Assembly (NCBI RefSeq): GCF_020809045.1
Contig: NZ_CP078079.1
Span: 1-64,000 of the forward strand
DNA from: Pseudarthrobacter sp. L1SW
GTDB taxonomy: Bacteria > Actinomycetota > Actinomycetes > Actinomycetales > Micrococcaceae
Length of the DNA stretch: 64,000 nucleotides
Direction of reading: 5' to 3'
The number at the start of each line of letters is the position of its first letter. Within the stretch, counting starts at the first letter, position 1. Made by a program: the position numbers and the translations under genes. Under the pieces are notes generated by a model. It did no database searches, was not told the origin of the DNA, and saw only the letters and a list, made by a program, of their open reading frames with translations. Below, piece after piece: positions 46,157 to 53,808 of the stretch.

Positions 46157-46584
46157 CGGTTTACCTCACCTGGTTTTAGGGTTGGGGGAATTTCAGAGAG
46201 TGTCTCGCCTGTCTGGGGCAGGCCCTTGATCTGTTTGAGTTCCTTGCGCCCCATCGAGGCCAGGACTGCGGCGATGATGCCCCAGATCACGGCGACGATC
46301 ACGGCGGCCCAGCCCAGGGGCATCAGGGCGCCGAGGGCGAACATCAGGGCCAGGGACAGGAAGACGAGCACGAAGTGCCCGGCCACCCCTGCCCCGCCGA
46401 GCATGCCCGAGCCCTTCCCGGCCTTGGTGGCGGATTGTTTCAGTTCGGCCTTGGCGAGCTCCACTTCCTGGCGCATCAGCGTGGACAGGTCGCGGGTCAC
46501 GTCCCCGAGCAGCTCACCCAGCGAGGCGTTATCAGCCTTCTGGTGCGCCGCACTCGGCGGCATCTCCGGAATAGAACTACTCAC
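46153..46584 (-). CDS. Phage-holin-family (DUF1469-type) membrane protein
   Basis: The 143-residue protein has LGELLGDVTRDLSTLMRQEVELAKAEL, the start of actinobacterial holin superfamily III, and two membrane segments (about 66-92 and 96-115). Despite the family name it is a cellular membrane protein with no lysin or prophage nearby. It is translationally coupled to both neighbours by 4-base overlaps. It probably forms a membrane unit with the DUF3618 and LEA-like proteins. Confidence 0.88.
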   Translation of the reverse strand: MSSSIPEMPPSAAHQKADNASLGELLGDVTRDLSTLMRQEVELAKAELKQSATKAGKGSGMLGGAGVAGHFVLVFLSLALMFALGALMPLGWAAVIVAVIWGIIAAVLASMGRKELKQIKGLPQTGETLSEIPPTLKPGEVNR

Positions 46585-47453
46585 AGCTGGCGTCCTTCCG
46601 TTGACCGGTACGTGCCGTCGGCAGTGCGGTAGCTGCCGTCCTCATCGCGGAAGGGGTCATCCTCGTACCGGAGGGGTGTGTCCTCTGCAGTTCCCGCGGG
46701 CAGGGTTGAGGTTGAAACGGGTGCGCGCGTCCCCACCACCGGCTCGTCGAAGAGATCATCAGTGCCGGCCGCGTACACGGTCTCCTGGTGGATGGGGGCA
46801 ACCGGCTGGGGCTGCACGGAGCGCTGCGACGCCGCGCCGTAGGTTCCGCCCTGGGAGACCGCGCCCTGGGAATCGGTGGTGCCGGCGGTGAGGCCGCGGG
46901 TGAGGCGTCCTGCCAGGACACCGGCGCCGGCGGCGATCAGCAGGAACGTGCCGGGGCGGTTGCGGGCGAACTTCTGGACTTCGCCGAGCAGGTCGCCGGG
47001 CTCCCTGTTCTCAAGCCAGGAGGCTACGGTTTCGGTGCTGCTGGCTGCCTGCCGGATCAGGTCGCTTGCCACGCCCTGCTGGTCCGGTGCGTCGGCCATG
47101 CTGTGCAGCTGGCTGGAGATGGTGCGGATGCCCTCCGCGGCCTTCTGCTGCTGGGTCCCGGCCTGGCTGGTCAGGCCCGACTTGGCCTGGTGCAACAGAT
47201 CCTGTGCACTGGACTTCGCCTCGGAGGCCACGTGGGCGGCTTCCTCCTTGGCCGTCTGGGCAACGCCTTGGGCTGCGGAGGCGGCCTCGCCGGCGACGTG
47301 CGAAGCTTCTTCCTTCGCCGCCTGGCTCCTGGAGCCTCCGGCGGAACCCGCAGCCGGCGACGTGCCGAAGCCTTCGTCAACCCCTGGTTCCGGTGTGCCG
47401 AAAGGATCGGTGGTAGCAGGGCTGGATGTCTGGGGCCATTGGTTCTCTGTCAT
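46581..47453 (-). CDS. LEA-like membrane-associated stress protein
   Basis: The 290-residue protein has a Ser/Pro N-terminus, repeated Ala/Glu/Lys segments (AAKEEASHVAGEAASAAQG and TAKEEAAHVASEAKSSAQD) like late-embryogenesis-abundant or apolipoprotein helices, a membrane-prone stretch (about 165-190, FLLIAAGAGVLAGRL) and an acidic C-terminal tail rich in Asp, Tyr and Arg. No enzymatic motif. It leads the three-gene operon. The start is ATG 47453. Four MarR-type palindromes lie in the next 200 bases, two overlapping its likely promoter. Confidence 0.82.
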   Translation of the reverse strand: MTENQWPQTSSPATTDPFGTPEPGVDEGFGTSPAAGSAGGSRSQAAKEEASHVAGEAASAAQGVAQTAKEEAAHVASEAKSSAQDLLHQAKSGLTSQAGTQQQKAAEGIRTISSQLHSMADAPDQQGVASDLIRQAASSTETVASWLENREPGDLLGEVQKFARNRPGTFLLIAAGAGVLAGRLTRGLTAGTTDSQGAVSQGGTYGAASQRSVQPQPVAPIHQETVYAAGTDDLFDEPVVGTRAPVSTSTLPAGTAEDTPLRYEDDPFRDEDGSYRTADGTYRSTEGRQL

Positions 47454-47512
47454 CGGGCTCTCTTTCGTGAAGGGTTAGCTGGCGATCAAGAACCAGCAGT
47501 GCTGGCTAGTAG

Positions 47513-47651
47513 TAAGCATGGTTACTAATTAGATACTAAGCACACTTCCCTTTTGGAATGCAAGGGGCTGCCGAATAAATGGCCATGGGGCGGGGGCTTT
47601 GGCAGCCGGCGATAGTAAGCCTACTTGCGAATCTGATGCTAAGCATGCTTA
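47513..47651. promoter_or_regulatory. Two spaced pairs of MarR-type sites
   Basis: Four versions of TAAGCATGCTTA: TAAGCATGGTTA at 47513-47524, TAAGCACACTTC at 47537-47548, TAAGCCTACTTG at 47616-47627 and a perfect copy at 47640-47651. Within each pair the start-to-start distance is exactly 24 bases. The left pair overlaps a minus-strand promoter (TTGCAT and TTAGTAT) for the LEA-like operon. The right pair overlaps a plus-strand promoter for marR (TTGCGA at 47625-47630). Confidence 0.85.
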
Positions 47652-47726
47652 TTGTAGAGAATGTAGCGACGCAAAAAGAGGTGATCACACCCTGCACTTC
47701 GCCACCCACAGGAAGGCCACGGCCCG

Positions 47727-48257
47727 ATGACCAGCAATCTTGATCCAGATGCCCGGACCAGCTACCGGTTGATTACGGTGGCAGCCCGGCTGGTGCAAAG
47801 GCGGCAGGACGATGCCCTGGCGCACTTGGGCCTCACGAGGGCTGCCGTCATAGCACTGGAAGGACTTGCCGCGGGGCCCCTTAACCAGGAACAGCTCGCG
47901 GAGGCCATCCGCGTCCAGAGCCAGACCCTGGGACGCGTACTGATCCGGCTCGAAGGTGCCGGACATATCACCAGGACCCGCCAGTCCACGGACAGGCGCC
48001 AGTTCAAGGTTGAATTAACGGAATCCGGCGCTGCTGCCCTTGAGGCTGCCCGCCGTGCCGAAATCAACGCCTACCCGGATGATCCAAGCATCGACTGGAA
48101 GGTCCTCAGCGGGGAACTGGCAAAGTTTGTGCGTGCCCTGCCTGCGGACCGGGACCATGACGTCGTCCCGTTTGCCGCGCCGGAACACCGCACTGTGCGG
48201 CGCCCCCAGGGCGGACGCGGCACCAGCCTCCGCGGCGTGGACCAGCCCCGCCTTTAA
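47727..48257 (+). CDS. MarR-family transcriptional regulator
   Basis: The 176-residue protein has the MarR winged-helix fold: YRLITVAARLVQRRQDDAL, LNQEQLAEAIRVQSQTLGRVLIRLE as the recognition region and the wing ITRTRQSTDRRQFKVELTESG. The C-terminal 45 residues are Arg/Pro/Gly-rich, longer than usual. No Cys is seen, so a peroxide-thiol switch is unlikely; small aromatic ligands or envelope signals are alternatives. It is divergent from the LEA-like operon and probably represses it and itself through the paired palindromes. Confidence 0.92.
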   Translation: MTSNLDPDARTSYRLITVAARLVQRRQDDALAHLGLTRAAVIALEGLAAGPLNQEQLAEAIRVQSQTLGRVLIRLEGAGHITRTRQSTDRRQFKVELTESGAAALEAARRAEINAYPDDPSIDWKVLSGELAKFVRALPADRDHDVVPFAAPEHRTVRRPQGGRGTSLRGVDQPRL

Positions 48258-48342
48258 CGCGGCTGATTATCTTACGGGGCATTACCTTTGCGGCGCGGAA
48301 GTAACCGTGCCTGTGAGGTGGTGCTCGACGCCGGCGGGGCGG

Positions 48343-48678
48343 CTAAGCGGCGCAGGCGTCCTTGAGTGCCTGGACGGACTCGCCCGGCACTTCGTCTCCC
48401 GCCGCGGCGATCTGGCCCAACGGCGTCGTAATTTCTGCGGGGACTCCCGCCGTGCGGGCGGCGGAGACCAGGCCCGCCAGCGCCTGCTTGTCCTCCACGC
48501 TGACCAGGCCGTCCTGCACCACTGCGCAGACCTGCCTTCTCACTTCCGCGGCGCCTGCGGACGCCACCTTCGAGGCGGCGTCACTGGCAGCATTGCCGGC
48601 AGCCTCCTCAACGGCACCACAGCCGGCGAGGAGCAGGAGCAGGGGAGCGGCGGACAGGGCGGCAAGGCGGCGTTTCAT
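48343..48678 (-). CDS. Small lipoprotein of unknown function
   Basis: The 111-residue protein starts MKRRLAALSAAPLLLLLAGC with a clear lipobox (Cys20), so it is lipid-anchored outside the membrane. The mature part is Ala-rich with two Cys residues (VCAVVQDGL and DACAA) that may form a disulfide. No family is recognised. ATG 48678 is used; a TTG immediately upstream is possible. It stands between marR and the alditol oxidase gene and shares no evident operon. Confidence 0.8.
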   Translation of the reverse strand: MKRRLAALSAAPLLLLLAGCGAVEEAAGNAASDAASKVASAGAAEVRRQVCAVVQDGLVSVEDKQALAGLVSAARTAGVPAEITTPLGQIAAAGDEVPGESVQALKDACAA

Positions 48679-48759
48679 CAACCCAGCCTATCGGCTCCGC
48701 GCAAACCCGCGCCGGAACGGCACCTTCTCGCAGGATCCTGAGCGAAGCCGGGTAGCGGA

Positions 48760-50016
48760 TCAGCGTCCGCTTGGCGCTGGCACGCCCAGGACGCTGTCCA
48801 GCAGGCCGTTCCGGAACTTCCCGCCGGGATCGTGGGCCGATGCCAGCGAGCGGAAGTCGGCGAAGCGCGGGTAGAGCAATTCCCAGTCGTAGCCCGTGGG
48901 GGAGAAGAGCTTGCCCCAGTGCGGCCGGGCTCCAAAGGGCCGCAGCACTTCCTCGAGTTCCGGCAGGACCGCCTCCACCTCTGGCTGCAGCGGCTTCCAC
49001 GTGAAGTGCAGGGCCACGCTCTGCTGCCGGTAGAAGGGGCTGAGCCAGAATTCATCGGCGGCGCCGGTGCGGATCTCGGACACAAACAGCAGCGGCGCGA
49101 GCTTGTCCGCGAGGCCGCGGACTGCCTCAATGGCCGCCGGGGCGTGCTCCAGGGGCAGGATGAATTCGCTTTGCAGCTCCTCGCCCTTGCTGGGGGTGAA
49201 CTCGTGGCGGAAATGCGGCAGGCGGTCCAGCCACTGGCCTGGCTCGTCCAGTTGGAGCGTGCAGTTCTCGGCGGACATGTCAGGCAGCGGGTGCCTGGGG
49301 CTGCTGGCGGCCCTGGCTCCGAAAAGCCCGCCCAGCGGCGGTTCCGAATCCAGTGCCTTCAGCCACACCTGGCTGACGGAACCGCCGGCGTAGTCCGTGA
49401 AAAGGCTGACGCTGTAGGCGCTGGACACGATCTCCGTGAAATTGGCCAGCGCGCGGTCCCACGGCAGATCCTCCAGGACACGCTGGCGCATGCGGAAGCT
49501 CGGCCGGACGGAGAGTTCCAGGCCGGTGATGATGCCCAGGGCACCGAGGCCCACCACGCTGGCCAGGAATTCATCACCGTCAGCGCGGGAGAGGGACACC
49601 TGTTCACCGGAGGGCCGCACCAGGTCGATCGATTCCACGGCGCCGGCCAGCGACTGGTTGCCCACGCCGGATCCGTGCGTTCCGGTCTGGACAGCGCCTG
49701 CCACGGAAATGTGGGGAAGGGACGCCAGGTTGTGGATGGCGACGCCGGACTGTTCCAGGGAGCGGCACAGCGTTCCGTAGCTGACCCCGCCGCTGACCCG
49801 GACGGTTTGGCGTTCCGGGTCCAGTTCGATCCTCTGGGGCAGGGCGTCCAGGAGCACGTGAACGCCGTCGGTGTCCCCCACGCGGTTGAATGAGTGGCGT
49901 GACCCCAGGGCTTTGACCCGGCGGGCCCCCGCCACGATGCCCGCGAGTTCTTCCACTGACGACGGCTGACGGACCTCCGTTGAGGCGTACTCGAGGTTCC
50001 CTGCCCAGTTCTTCAT
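48760..50016 (-). CDS. Alditol oxidase (xylitol/sorbitol oxidase type)
   Basis: FAD enzyme of the vanillyl-alcohol oxidase family that oxidises sugar alcohols to aldoses with H2O2. The 418-residue protein has a FAD-binding domain with ALGSRHSFN, where His41 matches the covalent flavin attachment of Streptomyces alditol oxidase, LPHISVAGAVQTGTHGSG and VGLGALGIITGLEL. The C-terminal part is an arabinono-lactone-oxidase-like domain. Start is ATG 50016. A LacI-type operator lies 43-56 bases upstream, so control separate from the neighbouring amidase gene is likely. Confidence 0.88.
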   Translation of the reverse strand: MKNWAGNLEYASTEVRQPSSVEELAGIVAGARRVKALGSRHSFNRVGDTDGVHVLLDALPQRIELDPERQTVRVSGGVSYGTLCRSLEQSGVAIHNLASLPHISVAGAVQTGTHGSGVGNQSLAGAVESIDLVRPSGEQVSLSRADGDEFLASVVGLGALGIITGLELSVRPSFRMRQRVLEDLPWDRALANFTEIVSSAYSVSLFTDYAGGSVSQVWLKALDSEPPLGGLFGARAASSPRHPLPDMSAENCTLQLDEPGQWLDRLPHFRHEFTPSKGEELQSEFILPLEHAPAAIEAVRGLADKLAPLLFVSEIRTGAADEFWLSPFYRQQSVALHFTWKPLQPEVEAVLPELEEVLRPFGARPHWGKLFSPTGYDWELLYPRFADFRSLASAHDPGGKFRNGLLDSVLGVPAPSGR

Positions 50017-50058
50017 TGAGTCGGCTTTCCGGTCGGAGGTGCAAAAGGCTCCCTCCAC

Positions 50059-50072
50059 TGTCAGCGCTAACA
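50059..50072. promoter_or_regulatory. LacI-type operator upstream of alditol oxidase
   Basis: TGTCAGCGCTAACA, reading TGTTAGCGCTGACA on the minus strand, matches the common LacI-family palindrome with central CG and 12 of 14 paired positions. It lies in the 65-base gap between the amidase and alditol oxidase genes. Confidence 0.65.
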
Positions 50073-50081
50073 ATCAGGCTG

Positions 50082-51839
50082 TCAAGGAGCGTCCGTTCCC
50101 TGCGCGCCCGGCTGGGGAACCCCCACGGAGCTGGTCCGGGGCGGCGGCACACGGCGGCTGCCGGTGGCTTCGAAAGCAGCCGCAAGATGCAGCAGTCCGG
50201 TGTCGCCGTAGGCCCTCCCGGCAAAGGTCAGCCCCACCGGCATGGCGATGTCCGCGGCCAGCCCCATGGGGACCGTCACCGTGGGGATGCCCAGGTGCCG
50301 CGGGACCAGGTTGCCGTTGGACACCCAGACGCCGTTGCGCCAGGCAAGCCCCGCCGAGTGCTCGTTGCGGTCCGCGTCGGCGGGGCCAACATCCGCGGCG
50401 GCCGGAAACACCACCGCATCAAGGGCCAGGCCGTCCATCCACTCCTCCAGGTCAATCCGGCGTGTTTCCTCAAGCCCGCGGAGCCCCTCCGCCAGCTGGG
50501 GTATCCCGGACAGGACAGGCACCCCGTTGTCCCGAATCCACGCCGGATAATCGCTGATGTCGTCCTCAAACCCGTGGTACCGGTCCGGCAGCGAGCCGTC
50601 CGGGGCGGGGAAGATGCTGGCGCCGTCCACGTCAGACAGCCGGGAAAGGTTCGGGTCCCCATTGGCATCCAGGAAGTCATGCCAGGCCCAGGCCGGGAGG
50701 TCCACGATTTCCCTCCGGAGGTATTCGGGGGGCACCAGGCCCCTCGTGGCGATGGTGGGCGCGCCTGGCCGGTCCCCTTCGTAGTTGGTTACTGCCGGGA
50801 AGTCCACGTCCACCACGTCCGCCCCTGCCGCCTCCAGGCCGCGCCGGGCGGCATCCCACAGATCCATGATGGAAGCCCTGGTCCGGATGCGCTGCCCGGT
50901 GGGCCCGCCGATGCCGGGGGCGGGAGCCGTGCCGGCCTCCGGATCGGCGTTGACGTACATCCGCGGAACGCCCAGGCGCTTGCCTGCCAGGACGTTCGCC
51001 GCAGCTGCGGGGTCCGGTATGGCCAGTTCCAGATAGGAGGCGGGGCGCACCTCGGACGCTTTCGGCAGGTCAACCCATGGCTGCATCCGCCAGAAGTCGC
51101 CGCGGGTTTCGGCGTCGTCAGCCACCACCACGTCCAGTACTTCCAGGAGGTCATCCATGGTGCGGGCGTGCGGAACCACCACGTCCATGGTGGGAACCAG
51201 CGGCCAGTTGCCGCGAACCGAGATCACGCCGCGGGAGGGAGTGTAGGCGCAGAGCGCATTGTTCGACGCCGGCGCCCGGCCCGAGGACCAGGTTTCCTCT
51301 GCGAGGCCGAAGGCGGCGAAGCTGGCAGCGGTGGCGGTTCCGGAACCGTTTGAGGAGCCGGAGGCAAACGCCGCGGTCAGGTAGTCCGCGTTATAAGGAC
51401 TTTCCGCCCGGCCGTAGACACCGCGCTGCATCCCGCCGTTGGCCATGGGCGGCATGTTGGTAAGTCCGATCAGGACCGCCCCGCCGGACCGCAGCCGCTC
51501 GATGGTGAAGGCATCGCGCCGGGCCACCAGGTCCTTGAAGGCCGGGGACCCGGCCGCCACCGTCAGTCCGGCCACCTGGTAGCTGTCCTTGGCGGTGTAG
51601 GGGATGCCGTCCAGGGGGCCCAAGGTGGAGTTCCCCGCGCGCCGTTGGTCGGACGCCCTTGCCTCCGCAAGGGCCTGGGGGTTCATGACCACCATTGAGT
51701 TCAGCCGGATGCCGGACCTGTCGTACGCCTCGATCCGCTGCAGGTACTCGCGGACCAGTTCCTCACTGGAGACCTGCCCGGCTTCCAGTGCTTCGCGGAG
51801 CTGGCTGATTCCCGCTTCCACCACATTGAACGGGCTCAT
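50082..51839 (-). CDS. Amidase-signature hydrolase coupled to agmatine deiminase
   Basis: The 585-residue enzyme has the amidase-signature catalytic triad region: the Lys in PYTAKDSYQ, the cis-Ser region SGSSNGSGTAT and the nucleophile Ser in TWSSGRAPASN. The C-terminal part includes GIPTVTVPMGLAADI, seen in many amidases. Length is about 80 residues above the common size, due to extra loops. Its ATG overlaps the agmatine deiminase stop (ATGA), so they are coupled. The neighbour produces N-carbamoylputrescine, and this enzyme could hydrolyse it in place of the usual nitrilase-type AguB; that is inference. Confidence 0.88.
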   Translation of the reverse strand: MSPFNVVEAGISQLREALEAGQVSSEELVREYLQRIEAYDRSGIRLNSMVVMNPQALAEARASDQRRAGNSTLGPLDGIPYTAKDSYQVAGLTVAAGSPAFKDLVARRDAFTIERLRSGGAVLIGLTNMPPMANGGMQRGVYGRAESPYNADYLTAAFASGSSNGSGTATAASFAAFGLAEETWSSGRAPASNNALCAYTPSRGVISVRGNWPLVPTMDVVVPHARTMDDLLEVLDVVVADDAETRGDFWRMQPWVDLPKASEVRPASYLELAIPDPAAAANVLAGKRLGVPRMYVNADPEAGTAPAPGIGGPTGQRIRTRASIMDLWDAARRGLEAAGADVVDVDFPAVTNYEGDRPGAPTIATRGLVPPEYLRREIVDLPAWAWHDFLDANGDPNLSRLSDVDGASIFPAPDGSLPDRYHGFEDDISDYPAWIRDNGVPVLSGIPQLAEGLRGLEETRRIDLEEWMDGLALDAVVFPAAADVGPADADRNEHSAGLAWRNGVWVSNGNLVPRHLGIPTVTVPMGLAADIAMPVGLTFAGRAYGDTGLLHLAAAFEATGSRRVPPPRTSSVGVPQPGAQGTDAP

Positions 51840-52945
51840 GCTGCTGCGTCCTGCCGCCGGGCTGGCACCGGCTGCTGCTGGGTGATGCAGTGGATGCCGC
51901 CGCCAAACGCGAAGATGTCCCGCGCGTCCACCAGTTCTACGGTGCGTCCCGGATAGGCCCGTTCGAGGATTCCTGCCGCAACGGCGTCGTTCGGGTCGTC
52001 AAAGCCGCAGAGCACTACTGCATCATTGGCCACGTAATGGTTGATGTAGGACCAGTCCACGAACCCCTCCCCGTCCTCAAGGGCGGTGGGTGCGGGAACG
52101 TCGATGATGCGCAGCGGCCGGCCCTGGGCGTCCGTCTGCCCCGCAAGGACGGCATGGAGCTCCCGGTAGACCTCGTAGTCGGGGTGGGCGGGATTGTCCT
52201 GGCGGTGCAGCAGGACAGTGCCGGGTCCGGCGAAGGCAGCCACGATGTCCACATGCCCGCGGGTGCCGAATTCACCGTAGTCGCGGGTGAGCCCGCGGGG
52301 CAGCCAGATGGCCTTGGCGGATCCCAGGGCGGCGTGGATTTCAGCTTCAACGGAATCCTTGGTGGCGCCTGGATTCCGTCGCGGGTCCAGCTGCACCGTT
52401 TCCGTGAGGAGGACCGTCCCCTCCCCGTCCACGTGGAAGCCTCCGCCCTCATTAACCAGCGAACTCGGAAGGACCGGTACCCCGGCCTGCGCCGCGACAG
52501 ACCGGCCCACGTGCCGGTCCTTGCTCCATTGCGCCCAGTGCTGTGCGCCCCAGCCGTTGAACGTCCAGTCGACGGCGGCCACGGTACCGTCCGGACGGCG
52601 GGTGAAGGTAGGCCCGCTGTCCCGGAGCCAGGCGTCGTCGAGCGGAATTTCGACTACGGTGATGCCCTCCCCGAGCCACTCCCTGGCAGCTGATGCGTCA
52701 CGGGGATCGGCCAGCACGGTCACCGGCTCATAGCGGCTGATGGTGCGCGCAACGCTGGACCAGGCCGCACGGGCCCGGTCCAGGGCAGGGCTGCCGGTCG
52801 GGCCGAAGGTGTCGTTGGGCGGCGGAAAGGCCATCCAGGTGCGCTGGTGGGTTTCCCACTCAGCCGGCATGCGGGCGGGGGCTGCCTCCAGCGTGAATGC
52901 AGGTGCGGCAGCCGGGACGGCGGCGGAAGAATAAATGAATGGCAT
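51836..52945 (-). CDS. aguA: Agmatine deiminase
   Basis: Converts agmatine to N-carbamoylputrescine and ammonia. The 369-residue protein is a peptidylarginine-deiminase-type propeller with AEWETHQRTWMAFPP, AWLRDSGPTFTRRPDG, VNEGGGFHVDGEGT, FGTRGHVDIVAAF and the nucleophile Cys353 in GGGIHCITQQQP. Start at ATG 52945 could be leaderless from the promoter at 52952-52980; a second ATG at 52870 is an alternative. The operator covers the start region, so it is repressed by the TetR protein that faces putrescine oxidase. Confidence 0.9.
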   Translation of the reverse strand: MPFIYSSAAVPAAAPAFTLEAAPARMPAEWETHQRTWMAFPPPNDTFGPTGSPALDRARAAWSSVARTISRYEPVTVLADPRDASAAREWLGEGITVVEIPLDDAWLRDSGPTFTRRPDGTVAAVDWTFNGWGAQHWAQWSKDRHVGRSVAAQAGVPVLPSSLVNEGGGFHVDGEGTVLLTETVQLDPRRNPGATKDSVEAEIHAALGSAKAIWLPRGLTRDYGEFGTRGHVDIVAAFAGPGTVLLHRQDNPAHPDYEVYRELHAVLAGQTDAQGRPLRIIDVPAPTALEDGEGFVDWSYINHYVANDAVVLCGFDDPNDAVAAGILERAYPGRTVELVDARDIFAFGGGIHCITQQQPVPARRQDAAA

Positions 52946-52980
52946 TCATTTATTATGAAGACGGTGCTGCTCCGGCGCAA
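52932..52980 (-). promoter_or_regulatory. aguA promoter with TetR-type operator
   Basis: On the minus strand, TTGCGC (plus 52975-52980) and CATAAT (plus 52952-52957) are 17 bases apart. TAAATGAA-N5-TTCATTTA at 52932-52952 (spacer TGGCA) overlaps the end of the -10 box and the start site. The predicted start is close to 52945, the first base of the ATG, so the mRNA may be leaderless. The arms are identical to those at 33786-33806. Confidence 0.82.
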
Positions 52981-53024
52981 GGGTTTGGGAAAACCTTCTG
53001 CGTGGTTGGGTTGGCGGTGCGTCC

Positions 53025-53744
53025 TTACCGCCCGGCGGGCTGGCCCGTCCGGTCCACTGCTGCGAGGATTGCCTGGGCAAGTTCCGCCGGCTTGGTGAAC
53101 TGGGGCCAGTGTCCGGTGGGAAGGTCCACGAACTCCACGTCACTGACCCGCGCCAGTTCGGCAACAAAGGGGTGGCCGGCGTCGATCCATTCGCGCAGCA
53201 GCGAGGAGGGGAACTCGCACGCAATCACTGTGGCGGGGACGTCGTACCGGCGGGTGTCGTGCAGGTGCTGCTTGCCGTAGGCCACTCCCTTGGGTTGCGG
53301 GATTGCACGTGCGCGGAATGCTTTCCGCAGTCCGTCGTCGAGGTCAATGAGGTCGGCGTCCTCGAAGCCGTCCCACGGCGGCAGCGGAATGTCGTTGCCG
53401 TCGGCCGGCAGTTCATTGTTGATCACGTCGCCTTCACCCAGCGGGCCGCTGTCCACGTAGATGGCGCGTTCCACCCGGTTGGGGCGCGCGTCCAGCGCGC
53501 CGTGGATGATGGCGCCGCCCCCGGAGTGGCCCACCAGGACCACCTTGCCCTCAAGCGCGTCAATGGCGGCAACCACAAAGTCGATGTGGTCCTGCAGGCT
53601 GATGCCCGCCCGGTCCGCGTCGACGGATTCAAGTCCGGGCAGCGTGAGCGGATGCGGCCGGTGTCCCGCCGCCTCGAGCGTCGGAACCACCTCCTGCCAT
53701 GAAGAGGCATCCAACCAGAAACCGGGTACCAGGATGATGTCCAT
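53025..53744 (-). CDS. Alpha/beta hydrolase
   Basis: The 239-residue protein has the alpha/beta hydrolase fold: oxyanion strand ILVPGFWLDASSW, nucleophile elbow GHSGGGA and catalytic His in LPTGHWPQFTKP. The likely acid residue lies in the DVEFVDL strand. No signal peptide is present. The family includes esterases, haloperoxidases and C-C hydrolases, and the substrate cannot be told. It lies upstream of aguA on the same strand, but the aguA promoter suggests separate transcription. Confidence 0.87.
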   Translation of the reverse strand: MDIILVPGFWLDASSWQEVVPTLEAAGHRPHPLTLPGLESVDADRAGISLQDHIDFVVAAIDALEGKVVLVGHSGGGAIIHGALDARPNRVERAIYVDSGPLGEGDVINNELPADGNDIPLPPWDGFEDADLIDLDDGLRKAFRARAIPQPKGVAYGKQHLHDTRRYDVPATVIACEFPSSLLREWIDAGHPFVAELARVSDVEFVDLPTGHWPQFTKPAELAQAILAAVDRTGQPAGR

Positions 53745-53808
53745 GCTGGAACCCTAACGTGTTGCGGGAGGCCCTGGGTAGGGTGAGGAGAACCTGTGCA
53801 GTGGCAAC

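Noticed and set aside
46153..46584. Prophage remnant suggested by a holin-family gene
   Set aside because: No integrase, capsid, lysin or attachment repeat nearby; this holin family is mostly cellular in actinobacteria.
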